Source: Parasutterella secunda (lineage in GTDB: Bacteria > Pseudomonadota > Gammaproteobacteria > Burkholderiales > Burkholderiaceae_F). From it: 64,000 bases of DNA. Below are positions 25,801-33,180 of the stretch, in pieces (within the stretch, counting starts at the first letter, position 1; the number at the start of each line of letters is the position of its first letter). The DNA is taken from contig NZ_JAMBLT010000001.1 in the NCBI RefSeq assembly GCF_023336895.1, forward strand, positions 62,001-126,000. The letters are read 5' to 3'. The position numbers and the translations under genes were made by a program. Below the pieces are notes generated by a model. The model saw only the letters and a list, made by a program, of their open reading frames with translations, did no database searches and was not told where the DNA came from.

Positions 25801-26151
25801 AGCCGCTACGATGAAAAAATAAATACGATGATGAACTCGATCATCAAATTAGTTAAGGGATTAGGCATCAACGTATCTGCTCGCTCATACCGAGCCATGA
25901 TGAACTATATTTATGTTGCAACTTATTGGTTTAAATCTGAGGATATGGGTTCTAGCTATACTCCTGCGATAGACTTCGCAGTAGCTCAAAAATTATTACC
26001 TTGCATCAGCTGTGTTGGGGCTCAATATGAAACACCTCTTAATGAACTATTAAACTTTTGTGAAACAAATGATTTAACCAAGTCCGCAGAGATCTTAACG
26101 GATATCATAACTCGCGGTGAGCGCGCCATGCATATGTACTCTTTCTTCTAA
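22873..26151 (+). CDS. McrB-like AAA+ ATPase with large N-terminal region (type IV restriction-like)
   Basis: A 1092-residue protein. An acidic low-complexity stretch lies near residues 175-190. Residues ~560-690 are strongly coiled coil (EKSGLEQSISVKREELSKI and similar). The AAA+ domain follows: Walker A GQPGCGKTS at 768-776, Walker B IILLDEANLSQ at ~857-867, sensor region ATINNDQTTEILSPRLIDRS near 906. McrB GTPases carry MNxxD there; the INNDQ wording and A/G-type Walker A make ATP or GTP use uncertain. The nuclease gene follows after 10 bases. Together they look like a McrBC-type modified-DNA or nucleic-acid restriction pair. The ribosome site is poor (GTGGA). Confidence 0.82.
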   Translation: MLSDTKKIQLWSFLELQRLFSSISKEDAVAINKLFPKRMGSKAASITNFKQGVRAKPSTYDWRRDKEVILHLATHPKYLIVIADLLIERTSTLSTEEFQKFYANARNDAWRAPRAMVLKAMGELVEFEDFYLKIQDIRECLEQNQCDYVVRPITNAETQAFKKMDDKMKLEECLKILKQEEEEEQEEEAENAQTLSSSHEKPTMPSTEEGSMSLSDNLKHTQYLGYIRLQNGSFYNFYPTAIVRNNEVYSIPEETVKHQFPSYGAFALAKSHFRNSLTKNLIDNYYYLIAIDESDLENNHNDDYVYRLSDFQKIVQSGRFEPIEKIGAYFVVYPINANAAINDSEIDLNTSIYVSFTPNAEEDAALNYSKRIDVVLSYGDKFLGPTPLIQDAKGRYYVNFRSGSKNGEIECFEGKNLNQQLYRSMIFVHDADNGQNCYRDILLTRRSGVQRSVIDTYDDKTLLKRIAEQSRQFDKKTLSLVIEWLDKTALDTNLLGSNLDIQKSRRDRLKDIISNIQLNESNVEQFASVITSCLSLAKDDETGFFDKLTLRIAKNPTALENLKEYKAIRDQIDVLLNEKSGLEQSISVKREELSKIDEKYEKQKQAELTEQVNKLLQQRDEAKTQLDDLINSQNDVKNLAEVKQKLSDLKEEIRQKRWSITDYEKEIDRLSHTLIESVKDDKISKLAFTPALAHKFSEAAALWVSNKKEDELSKKEIVLNKLQMSDLSSQELVEYLYSATSKHRNYDRNTILNLYICLAQGFLTVFSGQPGCGKTSICNIISTVLGLNSYGYRAGTSLDINRFLQVSVERGWTSKRDFLGYYNPLSKTFETQDAKRHECFKLLDREAKQNRFTHPFIILLDEANLSQMEYYWADFMNICDNQVGMGSIHLGDGHRYLVPNTLRFLATINNDQTTEILSPRLIDRSWVVSLPKPIFDDYSVLTSEVTECNPKDDSIELVNWETFTKIFSLPFVREDVSRYDEKINTMMNSIIKLVKGLGINVSARSYRAMMNYIYVATYWFKSEDMGSSYTPAIDFAVAQKLLPCISCVGAQYETPLNELLNFCETNDLTKSAEILTDIITRGERAMHMYSFF

Positions 26152-26161
26152 TTGAAATACC

Positions 26162-27931
26162 ATGGCTGCTCCAAAATTACGGTTATTACTTCACGGTCAA
26201 AAGTGTTTTGATTGCGAGTTGTCAACTCGAAGGAAAATGCTTACTGCTGAAGAAATCTTGAGGATTAACCGCTCAGTTATAGCTGACGGATGTTACACCT
26301 TTGAACTATTTGATTTCGATACGTCTGAACAAATTTCAATGAGTATTAACGGTGTCGATGTTATTACTAACAATTTAGTAAAGGACAATAAGCTTGAGCT
26401 AATCCCCACATATAGCTTTTTGTCAAAATATAACTTTGACAAGCCTTTTGCTGATTTTTTTGGATTCATTCAAATCGAAATTATCATTGGCAGCCAATCT
26501 TGGTTTTCTGAGTTTTTACAGATTTTACTGCCAGAGAATGAGTTCACTAATGATTTAAAAGCCATGGCACGTTATGTTGCTAATAACCAAGATGCTTTAC
26601 TTGTAACGGACTCGCCGTCTCTGAGTTTCACTAACTCACCCAACCCAGATTCCGATCCACCTGATACGTTAGCCACTCTTAATAAAACATTGGAAACAAT
26701 AATCCATGTGTATGAACGACATATTGGCTATTTTAAAGGACACGCAGAAACAAAACTCATCCAAATCCAGAAACGAGATAACTTTGAAAAAATTAAGAAT
26801 TTCTCCGGTCATACACTGTCAAGTATTTTGCAAAATCCCGGTGAGTTAATACCAGTCACCTATTCAACTGGCTTAACTGATGGGTGGCATTATTATCAAC
26901 CTCTTCATGCATTAGTTGCAGACAATGTCCAATCACGTGATACTTATGAAAACTCAGTAATTTTAAGTTTCTTGAGTCATATATCTCAAAAAATCATCCT
27001 TGTTTTAAATGATGTTCAGAATCTTTTAGATCAGGACCTTTATGAGTCTAAAATCCAAGGATACATTTCATCAATTGATGCAATTTGGACTTCACTTCAT
27101 GGGCGTCTAAGCAACGAAATTGAACATTTGAAGAACATTAAAACAAAAATAGAACAACTTTTGGTAATTTATAGACGTCTTTTACCCGTTAAAGAAATGC
27201 AGATTACAAGTATGCCTCAGGCAAATCAGGTTTTCTTACGGGTCCCTACTTACCGACTATTTTTTGAACTTATCGGTCAATGGTTTTCTTTACCTCAATT
27301 TAATCTCAAAAATGAAATTCTAATTTTTACTTTTCTTCTCAATAGCAGACTCTACGAATACTTTGTACTTCTTAGTGAGATTAATGCGATTATCTCACAG
27401 GGTTTTAAACCTGTACGAAATAGTAAATTTGATTGGAGTCTCACAGAGAAAAATATCATTCCCGAAGATGACTTTTTTGCTAACACTTTTACATTTATAA
27501 AAGAAGACACAACAGTTACGCTTTATTTCCAACCTGTTGTGGGGGGCCATCAGCAAATCGATGACAACGGCGTCGAACTAAGACGGATCACGACCCTTAA
27601 ATATAATTCGGAAGCCAGAGGTGGTTATTATTACAGACCTGATTACATCATTAAAGTTCAAAACAGTTCCTCGACTGAATATACTATTCTGGACGCTAAG
27701 TATTCAAAGTATGAAGTTGTTCGTTCACAATATGCAGCAGAATTAGCATTTAAGTATTTAATGAGTATTCGGTGCTGTAAAAATACTGATCAACTCAGGG
27801 GACTTCATGTTTATTACGGGAAACGCTCTCTTGCAAAGAACTCAGTCAAAAGCTTTTGGAATTTGCTTGATGATGACGTAGCCAATCAATCAAAACCATT
27901 CTTTACAACTGAAGGTAGATTTCCTATCTAA
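26162..27931 (+). CDS. McrC-like nuclease partner (DUF2357, PD-(D/E)XK)
   Basis: A 589-residue protein, probably the effector of the AAA+ protein upstream. The N-terminal two thirds are mixed and helical, resembling DUF2357. The C-terminal part has a PD-(D/E)XK nuclease core: RPDYII with P493-D494, then TILDAKYSKYE with D511 and K513, followed by a helix (QYAAELAFKYLMSI) that carries the usual Q. Tandem arrangement with a McrB-like motor is the standard McrBC layout. No methyltransferase is nearby, consistent with a modification-dependent system. Confidence 0.8.
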   Translation: MAAPKLRLLLHGQKCFDCELSTRRKMLTAEEILRINRSVIADGCYTFELFDFDTSEQISMSINGVDVITNNLVKDNKLELIPTYSFLSKYNFDKPFADFFGFIQIEIIIGSQSWFSEFLQILLPENEFTNDLKAMARYVANNQDALLVTDSPSLSFTNSPNPDSDPPDTLATLNKTLETIIHVYERHIGYFKGHAETKLIQIQKRDNFEKIKNFSGHTLSSILQNPGELIPVTYSTGLTDGWHYYQPLHALVADNVQSRDTYENSVILSFLSHISQKIILVLNDVQNLLDQDLYESKIQGYISSIDAIWTSLHGRLSNEIEHLKNIKTKIEQLLVIYRRLLPVKEMQITSMPQANQVFLRVPTYRLFFELIGQWFSLPQFNLKNEILIFTFLLNSRLYEYFVLLSEINAIISQGFKPVRNSKFDWSLTEKNIIPEDDFFANTFTFIKEDTTVTLYFQPVVGGHQQIDDNGVELRRITTLKYNSEARGGYYYRPDYIIKVQNSSSTEYTILDAKYSKYEVVRSQYAAELAFKYLMSIRCCKNTDQLRGLHVYYGKRSLAKNSVKSFWNLLDDDVANQSKPFFTTEGRFPI

Positions 27932-28045
27932 CTAAAATTTTTTTATCTTATCGAGATTTTATTCGTTTCACGTCCCTCTGCGGGACATTTGGAGATTTTG
28001 CAAAATACCTTAATAAGCAAAAATGTATAAAAGTGTTTATCAACA

Positions 28046-28900
28046 TTAAAAACGAAAACGATGCCGATACCGAGGGCGCAACGTTAATGGATTTCGCAAT
28101 AAGTCTCTAATTGGATAGGCTCGGTAATTCCTTGCAATCCTAGCTTGTTCAGCCTGCCATTCCTTGTACACAAAATTCATTATCGGCGAAAAGAAGTCCT
28201 TGCCAGCCAAAACGCTTTGAGCAAAATCTTCTTTACTGATAAAAGCCGCTACAGCACTATCCGAGTATTGAGGGAAAAGGCAACAAAGTTCTAAAGAACC
28301 AATTGACAAGGAATCTTCTAGCACCTGCAAATCTGGATGAGACGTAAAGTCGAAAAATATTGGCACTGGTAGCTTCAGCCACGTTTTATTGAAAACTTCG
28401 TCAGCAAAATAAAACTCAAAGAAATTGGTTCTCTGTACTGGCCAATAAGGAATAGGGGCCATCTTCTTAAAATCATGAGAAGAAAATACTTTGATCAATT
28501 TCGGAAAATCAGTCTTCCTTCGGCAACCGTCAACAACCCAAAGAATGTGCTTATAAAAGTTATTCCTTGACTGAAGCTCTTCAGGTTTGATGGCTGAATG
28601 TTGAAACTCAATTACCAAGCCGTTTGGAGTCAACACATCAGCAACGTGCTTTTCTCCTGTCTGTTCATCGTACCTCGTTTGCTCTTGCCACGATTGAGGG
28701 AAGCGGCTCTTCCATTCTCTGTGCCACTCAGTTTCAGATTCCCACCAAGAATCGCAGTCTTTTCTACTTAAATGAGCCCAATGGGCATGCCTAAACTTAC
28801 CGCATTTTGCGACAACATCAGTTCCACAAAACGGACATTTTCCCTTTTGACCAGAAACTTCAGCTTTCGACAACACACCATTGATGTACGCATTTAACAT
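28046..28900 (-). CDS. CoiA-like nuclease with N-terminal zinc finger
   Basis: A 284-residue protein. CPFCGTDVVAKCGKFRHAHWAH near residues 22-43 is a zinc-finger-like segment with CxxC and H/C ligands. A CoiA-type nuclease domain follows: TEWHREWKSRFP, HVADVLTPNGLVIEFQHSAI (D and E-x-Q in the PD-(D/E)XK positions), then LQSRNNFYKHILWVVDG. CoiA was first described as a competence-linked protein; related nucleases occur alone in mobile islands. It is convergent with the DUF2357 gene. Role here is not known; a DNA-processing or defence function is inferred. Confidence 0.78.
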   Translation of the reverse strand: MLNAYINGVLSKAEVSGQKGKCPFCGTDVVAKCGKFRHAHWAHLSRKDCDSWWESETEWHREWKSRFPQSWQEQTRYDEQTGEKHVADVLTPNGLVIEFQHSAIKPEELQSRNNFYKHILWVVDGCRRKTDFPKLIKVFSSHDFKKMAPIPYWPVQRTNFFEFYFADEVFNKTWLKLPVPIFFDFTSHPDLQVLEDSLSIGSLELCCLFPQYSDSAVAAFISKEDFAQSVLAGKDFFSPIMNFVYKEWQAEQARIARNYRAYPIRDLLRNPLTLRPRYRHRFRF

Positions 28901-29117
28901 AAAACACCTAAAAATCGTCTATTTGATTAATGTGTTATAACAGCAATTACTTCAATATGTGATGTAGGCAGGTGTTGAATAACGCTTCGAGAGGGTCTAA
29001 CGGGTCTTTTAACCTATTAAGGCTATGTTCGTAGTTAAGTGCTTTCGTTTGTCAAATAAACGATTTTGTTAAGAATAAAACAAGTCTTCAATTGAAAGGG
29101 AGCTACTAACAACAGCA

Positions 29118-29230
29118 TTTTCCCAACATAAACGTCTTTTAATCTTATTGTTTTAGGGCATCTACTCGGTCACTTCGTGCCCTGCGTGATGCCTAAAAAA
29201 TTCGCTTAAACTCCGTTTCTGTTGGGGAAA
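29118..29230. repeat. nested imperfect inverted repeat in the 536-base gene-free gap 28901-29436
   Basis: Outer arms at 29118-29134 (TTTTCCCAACATAAACG) and 29214-29230 pair at 15 of 17 positions plus one G-T. Inner arms at 29151-29162 (TTTTAGGGCATC) and 29188-29198 (GATGCCTAAAA) pair fully with one bulged G. A small CAC/GTG hairpin is central. The whole could fold as one ~112-base cruciform or RNA. The rest of the gap is AT-rich, holds a tandem GTTAGATCC and a promoter-like TTGACA, and shows no reading frame that I trust. Confidence 0.6.
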
Positions 29231-29271
29231 GTGATAGTTAATCGTTAAAGCCCATATACTCCTGACAACCC

Positions 29272-29289
29272 GTTAGATCCGTTAGATCC
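29272..29289 (+). repeat. tandem GTTAGATCC repeat
   Basis: Two head-to-tail copies of the 9-mer GTTAGATCC, nine bases upstream of the TTGACA box for the HNH gene. They could be a regulator site or chance. Confidence 0.4.
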
Positions 29290-29297
29290 TCTCAATT

Positions 29298-29326
29298 TTG
29301 ACAATGCTTGTTTACAGAGATAAAAA
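29298..29326 (+). promoter_or_regulatory. candidate promoter for the membrane HNH gene
   Basis: TTGACA (consensus -35), 17-base spacer, TAAAAA (four of six -10 positions). Transcription would start near 29333, leaving a ~100-base leader before the ATG at 29437. Confidence 0.45.
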
Positions 29327-29436
29327 GCCAACTTTCTTTTACAATACCTGCACCGTGCGGCCTACGAGCTGCATTGAAACCGATCCCTGTGGGGTGTTTC
29401 GCCGTCCTACAATTTACAACTATTACTCATCGTTTT

Positions 29437-31119
29437 ATGGCCTGGATAATCTCTATACTCGCAGTTGTTTTTCTTGTCTCCTTGATCAGTGCCGAGGTTT
29501 GGGCAGTAATTGGCGCTGTAATTGTGATTTGTCTTGCTGTTGTAGTAATTAATCAACAGAAAAAGAAAAAGCAACGAGAGGAAATTCAGAAAATTATTGG
29601 TCTTAGCGATGCAGAAATGACTCCGGATCATTTCAGCTACCCTGTAAAAGTGATGAGTCGAGCGACGTTAGACAAATACGACACCTTGAAATTTTTTAAA
29701 GAACAACCCGATATCTTAGCCATCGCCAAAGAGCATATCGAAACAAACAAAGATCGCGCACACAAACTCGAAGAAATTTTGAATGATAAGAATTTAGATT
29801 TGTATAGTGATTTTCGCTCTGAACTTCAGAAGCTGCACAAAGATTTGGTTTGCTATAGGGTACTTATTAGTTACCAAACCAAAAAGACTCTATCGACGCG
29901 GAATCTCTATATTTCCATGGAAGAAATTACTGAAATAGAGAGCCAACCGCATCTTCTTATTGGAAAAACTGAGTACAACCGACAATTAAAGCAAATGCTT
30001 GCAGACAAGCAGCATGAGATGTACGACCGGATCAATAGCATTATTGATGTAGCCAATGAATCTCGAGATCATCTAATCCTGAAGGGATCGCAAAATAAAC
30101 TTGATGGATTAATTGCTGGACTTTTCAGCGAAGTAGTCTCTAGTGTTCGAAAAATCAAGTCCGTGGATAGCCTTGAATGGGAACTGATAGAAAAACAAGT
30201 TGGAAAAATTGAGAGAGAGGTGGAGGATATGCTCGGCCTCAACAAAAAGATTCTCGACTACTACGAGTCCCCTGATTTTGAGCGAATCAAGAACACTTGT
30301 CAATCAATGATTAATTCGCAAAAAGAATTTAATGACTACATTAAGCAAAAAGTTGAGTCGATCTCTAAACTTTTCGGCAAACGGACTCTTCGAGAAGAAA
30401 CAGTCTTTGAAGATAAGAACCAATATGTACGAGCATACAAAAAAACGGTTGCTCCCTTTACAGCACAGGTATCTGCTCAAGTGTTCTCAAGTGCAGAAAA
30501 CAATCCCATGGGCTATCTCGTAAAAACGTTCTATCCGAACAAAGCCGCATATCCACAACAAATTCAGGATCTTTACAAGCTAGTCGAAGAATTAGAAACT
30601 TTGAGAGATGCGAAAGAGATCATCGAGAACTACAAAACCGAATACAAACAGTACATTGGTAACGTACCAGACTACGTCATGGATAACGATTCTGACGGCT
30701 TTTATTCTCGTCTTGGTTTTGCACAGGTTGACGAAAGCACGCTTACAGTCGAGTATGTGTTTACCTACACGTCATCTGGCGGCAAGGCACAGCGAAGCTT
30801 CAGCGTACCGATGACACTTGAAACGATTGAGGAACTTATTAACACACTCAAGAGCAAACTCACAAAGGAAGCGTTTATTAAAGAGCAACGTCTCCTGATG
30901 ACCCCGAAACTTCGCGAAACGGTCAAGGAACGCGATCTCTACACATGCTGTATGTGTGGAAATTCAATCACTAAAGAACCTAACCTACTTCTTGAGATCG
31001 ACCACATTATCCCTGTGTCGAAAGGGGGCGAAACAATTCCTTCGAATCTCCAGACTTTGTGTTGGAAGTGCAACCGCTCTAAGAGTAATAAGATTCTTCA
31101 TGATGGTAGCTCTGAATAG
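29437..31119 (+). CDS. membrane-anchored coiled-coil HNH endonuclease
   Basis: A 560-residue protein. The start at 29437 gives an N-terminus of two closely spaced hydrophobic segments (AWIISILAVVFLVSLI and WAVIGAVIVICLAVVVI), then KKKKQRE, which favours a membrane hairpin with the bulk in the cytoplasm. The middle ~400 residues are charged and helical. The C-terminus is a zinc-braced HNH domain: CCMCGNS near 504, EIDHIIPVSKGGE near 520, NLQTLCWKCNRSKSNK near 540. An in-frame TTG start at 29308 would overlap the promoter-like box. A surveillance role against invading DNA at the membrane is an inference. Confidence 0.8.
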   Translation: MAWIISILAVVFLVSLISAEVWAVIGAVIVICLAVVVINQQKKKKQREEIQKIIGLSDAEMTPDHFSYPVKVMSRATLDKYDTLKFFKEQPDILAIAKEHIETNKDRAHKLEEILNDKNLDLYSDFRSELQKLHKDLVCYRVLISYQTKKTLSTRNLYISMEEITEIESQPHLLIGKTEYNRQLKQMLADKQHEMYDRINSIIDVANESRDHLILKGSQNKLDGLIAGLFSEVVSSVRKIKSVDSLEWELIEKQVGKIEREVEDMLGLNKKILDYYESPDFERIKNTCQSMINSQKEFNDYIKQKVESISKLFGKRTLREETVFEDKNQYVRAYKKTVAPFTAQVSAQVFSSAENNPMGYLVKTFYPNKAAYPQQIQDLYKLVEELETLRDAKEIIENYKTEYKQYIGNVPDYVMDNDSDGFYSRLGFAQVDESTLTVEYVFTYTSSGGKAQRSFSVPMTLETIEELINTLKSKLTKEAFIKEQRLLMTPKLRETVKERDLYTCCMCGNSITKEPNLLLEIDHIIPVSKGGETIPSNLQTLCWKCNRSKSNKILHDGSSE

Positions 31120-31193
31120 ATTCGACATATTTGCACTGTTGGTGAGTGGGCATCACTCTCAGACGTGTGGATGGCGGCTTTCATTTTGAACCA

Positions 31194-31220
31194 GGCCGCT
31201 CACTCTTTTGAGGAGCGGCC
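31194..31220. terminator. hairpin between convergent HNH and DUF3631 genes
   Basis: Perfect 8-bp stem GGCCGCTC / GAGCGGCC with a short T-containing loop. T tails are absent, so it may act only weakly in either direction. Confidence 0.45.
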
Positions 31221-31228
31221 ATATCAGC

Positions 31229-32341
31229 TTATCGATAACGCTTATACGCGTTGATCAACTTATCAGTTCGATAACAACGTTTGTTGTTAAGTTGCGAGTT
31301 TTGAAAAGTTTGGATTTCAAACTCTCCCATAAATAACGATAGCTTTTTCGCTGATAGCTCGACCCATGTTGGATCTTTTCTTAGCTCCGCCAACAGATCC
31401 TCTGTGCTTATTGACGTTTGTGGATAATCCTTAACGATTACATACACATCCCTCAGTAGCCGAACTGCCTCGGTTTGCGACAAAGCTTCTGTTTTCGTCA
31501 ACACTCGACGGCTGGCCTCTTTAATTTTCTCAACGGTGCGAGGATCGGCACAGCATTCTGCAATGGCCCACAGAGGCTCAATATTGTCCATCTGTCGATC
31601 GTTCAAGTCATCAGGGAACACCATATCCCCTTTGTTTATCAACGTAAAGACATCAGCTCCATGCTGTTGAGCCAGAGTGAACAACTTGCGCCGCAAGATT
31701 TCACATTGCTCTTTAAATTGTTTCAAACGGCAGCGTTCCATCTGCTTCGTTTTACGAACCAATTCAATCACAATGCTTCGATCAGTCAGGGTGTCACTGA
31801 TTTTAGATGCTTTGATCCCGGCAATCGCCTTAAAACCAAAGCAGCTGAAAGCAACAATTTCTCCGCCGTAATTACCATTGGCATTGATTGCCGTGCGAAG
31901 AACGCGACCGTCCCGAGAGTTACCACAATTTAAGATCGAGGCAAAATCTAAACGTGAGTTCAAATAGCGATCGGCCTCATCCATCAATAACGTTGGGCAG
32001 TCCTTGGCCATTACTCGGAAGGTAGCCGCTGCCGTCAAATCTCCCGACATTACAGGGAACCGAACTATTTCTGCCAGTACCTTTAGCAGCTTGGTTTTAC
32101 CGCAACGTTTTGTTGGCGAGGTGATCAACAAATACGGCAAGTAATCCAAGTGATCCACGAACCACGTGGACACCACCCATTGACTAACGAGTAGTCGTTG
32201 AGCGCCCTTCATTGACACGAACTTTTTTATCAGTTCGTTGACCTCTTTCAAAACCGCTACAAACTCAACTTGTTCAGGCCATTGCTCTGGCGCTTCAAAT
32301 TTAAGTTCTGTGAAATTTTCAAGTCCTTTTTTTTCAGGCAT
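31229..32341 (-). CDS. DUF3631 ATPase (mobile-element replication module)
   Basis: A 370-residue protein with a P-loop ATPase core: TSPTKRCGKTKLLKVLAEI (Walker A) near residue 75, TLLMDEADRYL (Walker B) near 112, then CFGFKAIAGIKASKISDTLTDRS. This is the DUF3631 family, found as stand-alone proteins or fused to primases in phages, satellites and integrative elements. The start at 32341 is set by a strong AAAGGAGG seven bases upstream. It overlaps the preceding gene's stop by eight bases, so translation is coupled. A helicase or loader role in element replication is an inference. Confidence 0.78.
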   Translation of the reverse strand: MPEKKGLENFTELKFEAPEQWPEQVEFVAVLKEVNELIKKFVSMKGAQRLLVSQWVVSTWFVDHLDYLPYLLITSPTKRCGKTKLLKVLAEIVRFPVMSGDLTAAATFRVMAKDCPTLLMDEADRYLNSRLDFASILNCGNSRDGRVLRTAINANGNYGGEIVAFSCFGFKAIAGIKASKISDTLTDRSIVIELVRKTKQMERCRLKQFKEQCEILRRKLFTLAQQHGADVFTLINKGDMVFPDDLNDRQMDNIEPLWAIAECCADPRTVEKIKEASRRVLTKTEALSQTEAVRLLRDVYVIVKDYPQTSISTEDLLAELRKDPTWVELSAKKLSLFMGEFEIQTFQNSQLNNKRCYRTDKLINAYKRYR

Positions 32342-32717
32342 AGTAGCCTCCTTTGTCAAATTGATAGGTCTGCATTTGTGGCTCTTTAATTTGAAAGGTA
32401 CTTGTGATAACGATTCGAGGATTCAAGAATCCCAAAGGAACGTTTATCACTTCCGCTGTAGCGACAACACGTTGCTGATCTTGCTGAGCCGCTTTTTGTT
32501 CCAACTGTGAGTCAAACCAAACGGCCTCTTGCCCAGTTTTGAGGTTTTTGACATAACCTCCATCAACGTTGGGGAAGACGAATAGATCGGCCTCACGCTG
32601 GTTATATCGGTCTCCAATTACATTTAATTGGAGCGTTTGACCTGCTGGGGGGAGACTTCCTGAAAAGTCAACACCGACTGCCAAGCAGGCGATTGAAGCT
32701 GATGAAAATATTTTCAT
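32334..32717 (-). CDS. hypothetical protein coupled to the DUF3631 gene
   Basis: A 127-residue protein I do not recognise. The start at 32717 is chosen because AAAGGAG lies six bases upstream; an earlier frame-open stretch to 32807 has none. The sequence is strand-rich and contains LPPAGQTLQLNVIGDRYNQR, VWFDSQLEQKAAQQ and PRIVITSTFQIKEPQM. Its length, beta-rich look and place before a replication ATPase would fit a single-stranded DNA-binding or accessory replication protein, but no motif proves that. Confidence 0.6.
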   Translation of the reverse strand: MKIFSSASIACLAVGVDFSGSLPPAGQTLQLNVIGDRYNQREADLFVFPNVDGGYVKNLKTGQEAVWFDSQLEQKAAQQDQQRVVATAEVINVPLGFLNPRIVITSTFQIKEPQMQTYQFDKGGYYA

Positions 32718-32851
32718 CGTTAACTCCTTTGCCGCCTCGACTGACAGTCCGTGATAGACTTGCGATCGAGGGCGGCCACTTTTGTTGATTGGTTGTTGAA
32801 CCTGCACCTGCGAAGTAACGGTTCAACGCCTTTTGCTTAGCTGCCCTTTTT

Positions 32852-33061
32852 CTATGCTTGTTTCATTTTGTTGCCTCCTTGATCACGGCCCTCAAGCCAC
32901 GCCTGAATTTCGTCCAACTTCCAAGCCGTAACCCCTGTCGAAATTTTGATCGGCCTTGGGAATTCTGGCTTGAATTTGCTCCAACGCCATACCGTTGAGC
33001 GGCTCACCGAGAGCATTGCCGCAACGGTTGGAACCCTTATTAATTGAGATGCTTCCATCAT
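32852..33061 (-). CDS. AlpA-family regulator / excisionase
   Basis: A 69-residue MerR-like helix-turn-helix protein: LIRVPTVAAMLSVSRSTVWRW (helix-turn-helix), KFKPEFPRPIKIS, then WKLDEIQAWLEGRD. This is the AlpA/prophage CP4-57 regulator family, which in P4-like elements controls the integrase and excision. Two adjacent ATG codons are possible starts (33061 or 33058) behind GGGAGA. The inverted repeats just upstream are good operator candidates. It would be transcribed away from the integrase, towards the DUF3631 module. Confidence 0.85.
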   Translation of the reverse strand: MMEASQLIRVPTVAAMLSVSRSTVWRWSKFKPEFPRPIKISTGVTAWKLDEIQAWLEGRDQGGNKMKQA

Positions 33062-33129
33062 CGTCTCCCTAATGTTTTGTTTTCGCTAGCGATGATGGAA
33101 TTGTGAAATAAAAAGCTTCAGTTGTGTGA

Positions 33130-33168
33130 GAATCGCGATTCGCGATCTAGTAATGGCCTAGATCGCGA
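33130..33168. promoter_or_regulatory. inverted-repeat cluster upstream of alpA (operator candidate)
   Basis: GAATCGCGATTC (perfect 12-base palindrome, 33130-33141) overlaps TCGCGATCTAG (33140-33150), which is inversely repeated as CTAGATCGCGA at 33158-33168. A related palindrome TCGCTAGCGA lies at 33083-33092, closer to the alpA start. The arrangement suggests several binding sites for one dimeric protein, possibly AlpA itself or the integrase. Confidence 0.5.
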
Positions 33169-33180
33169 TTCGATGAGGAG

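Noticed and set aside
29118-29230. integron attC site
   Set aside because: The R-box-like arms and bulged base are suggestive, but there is no integron integrase, no second site and no cassette-like gene orientation, so it is reported only as a nested inverted repeat.
22873-31119. CRISPR array or retron within the defence-like region
   Set aside because: No spaced direct repeats and no reverse transcriptase or Cas gene were found.
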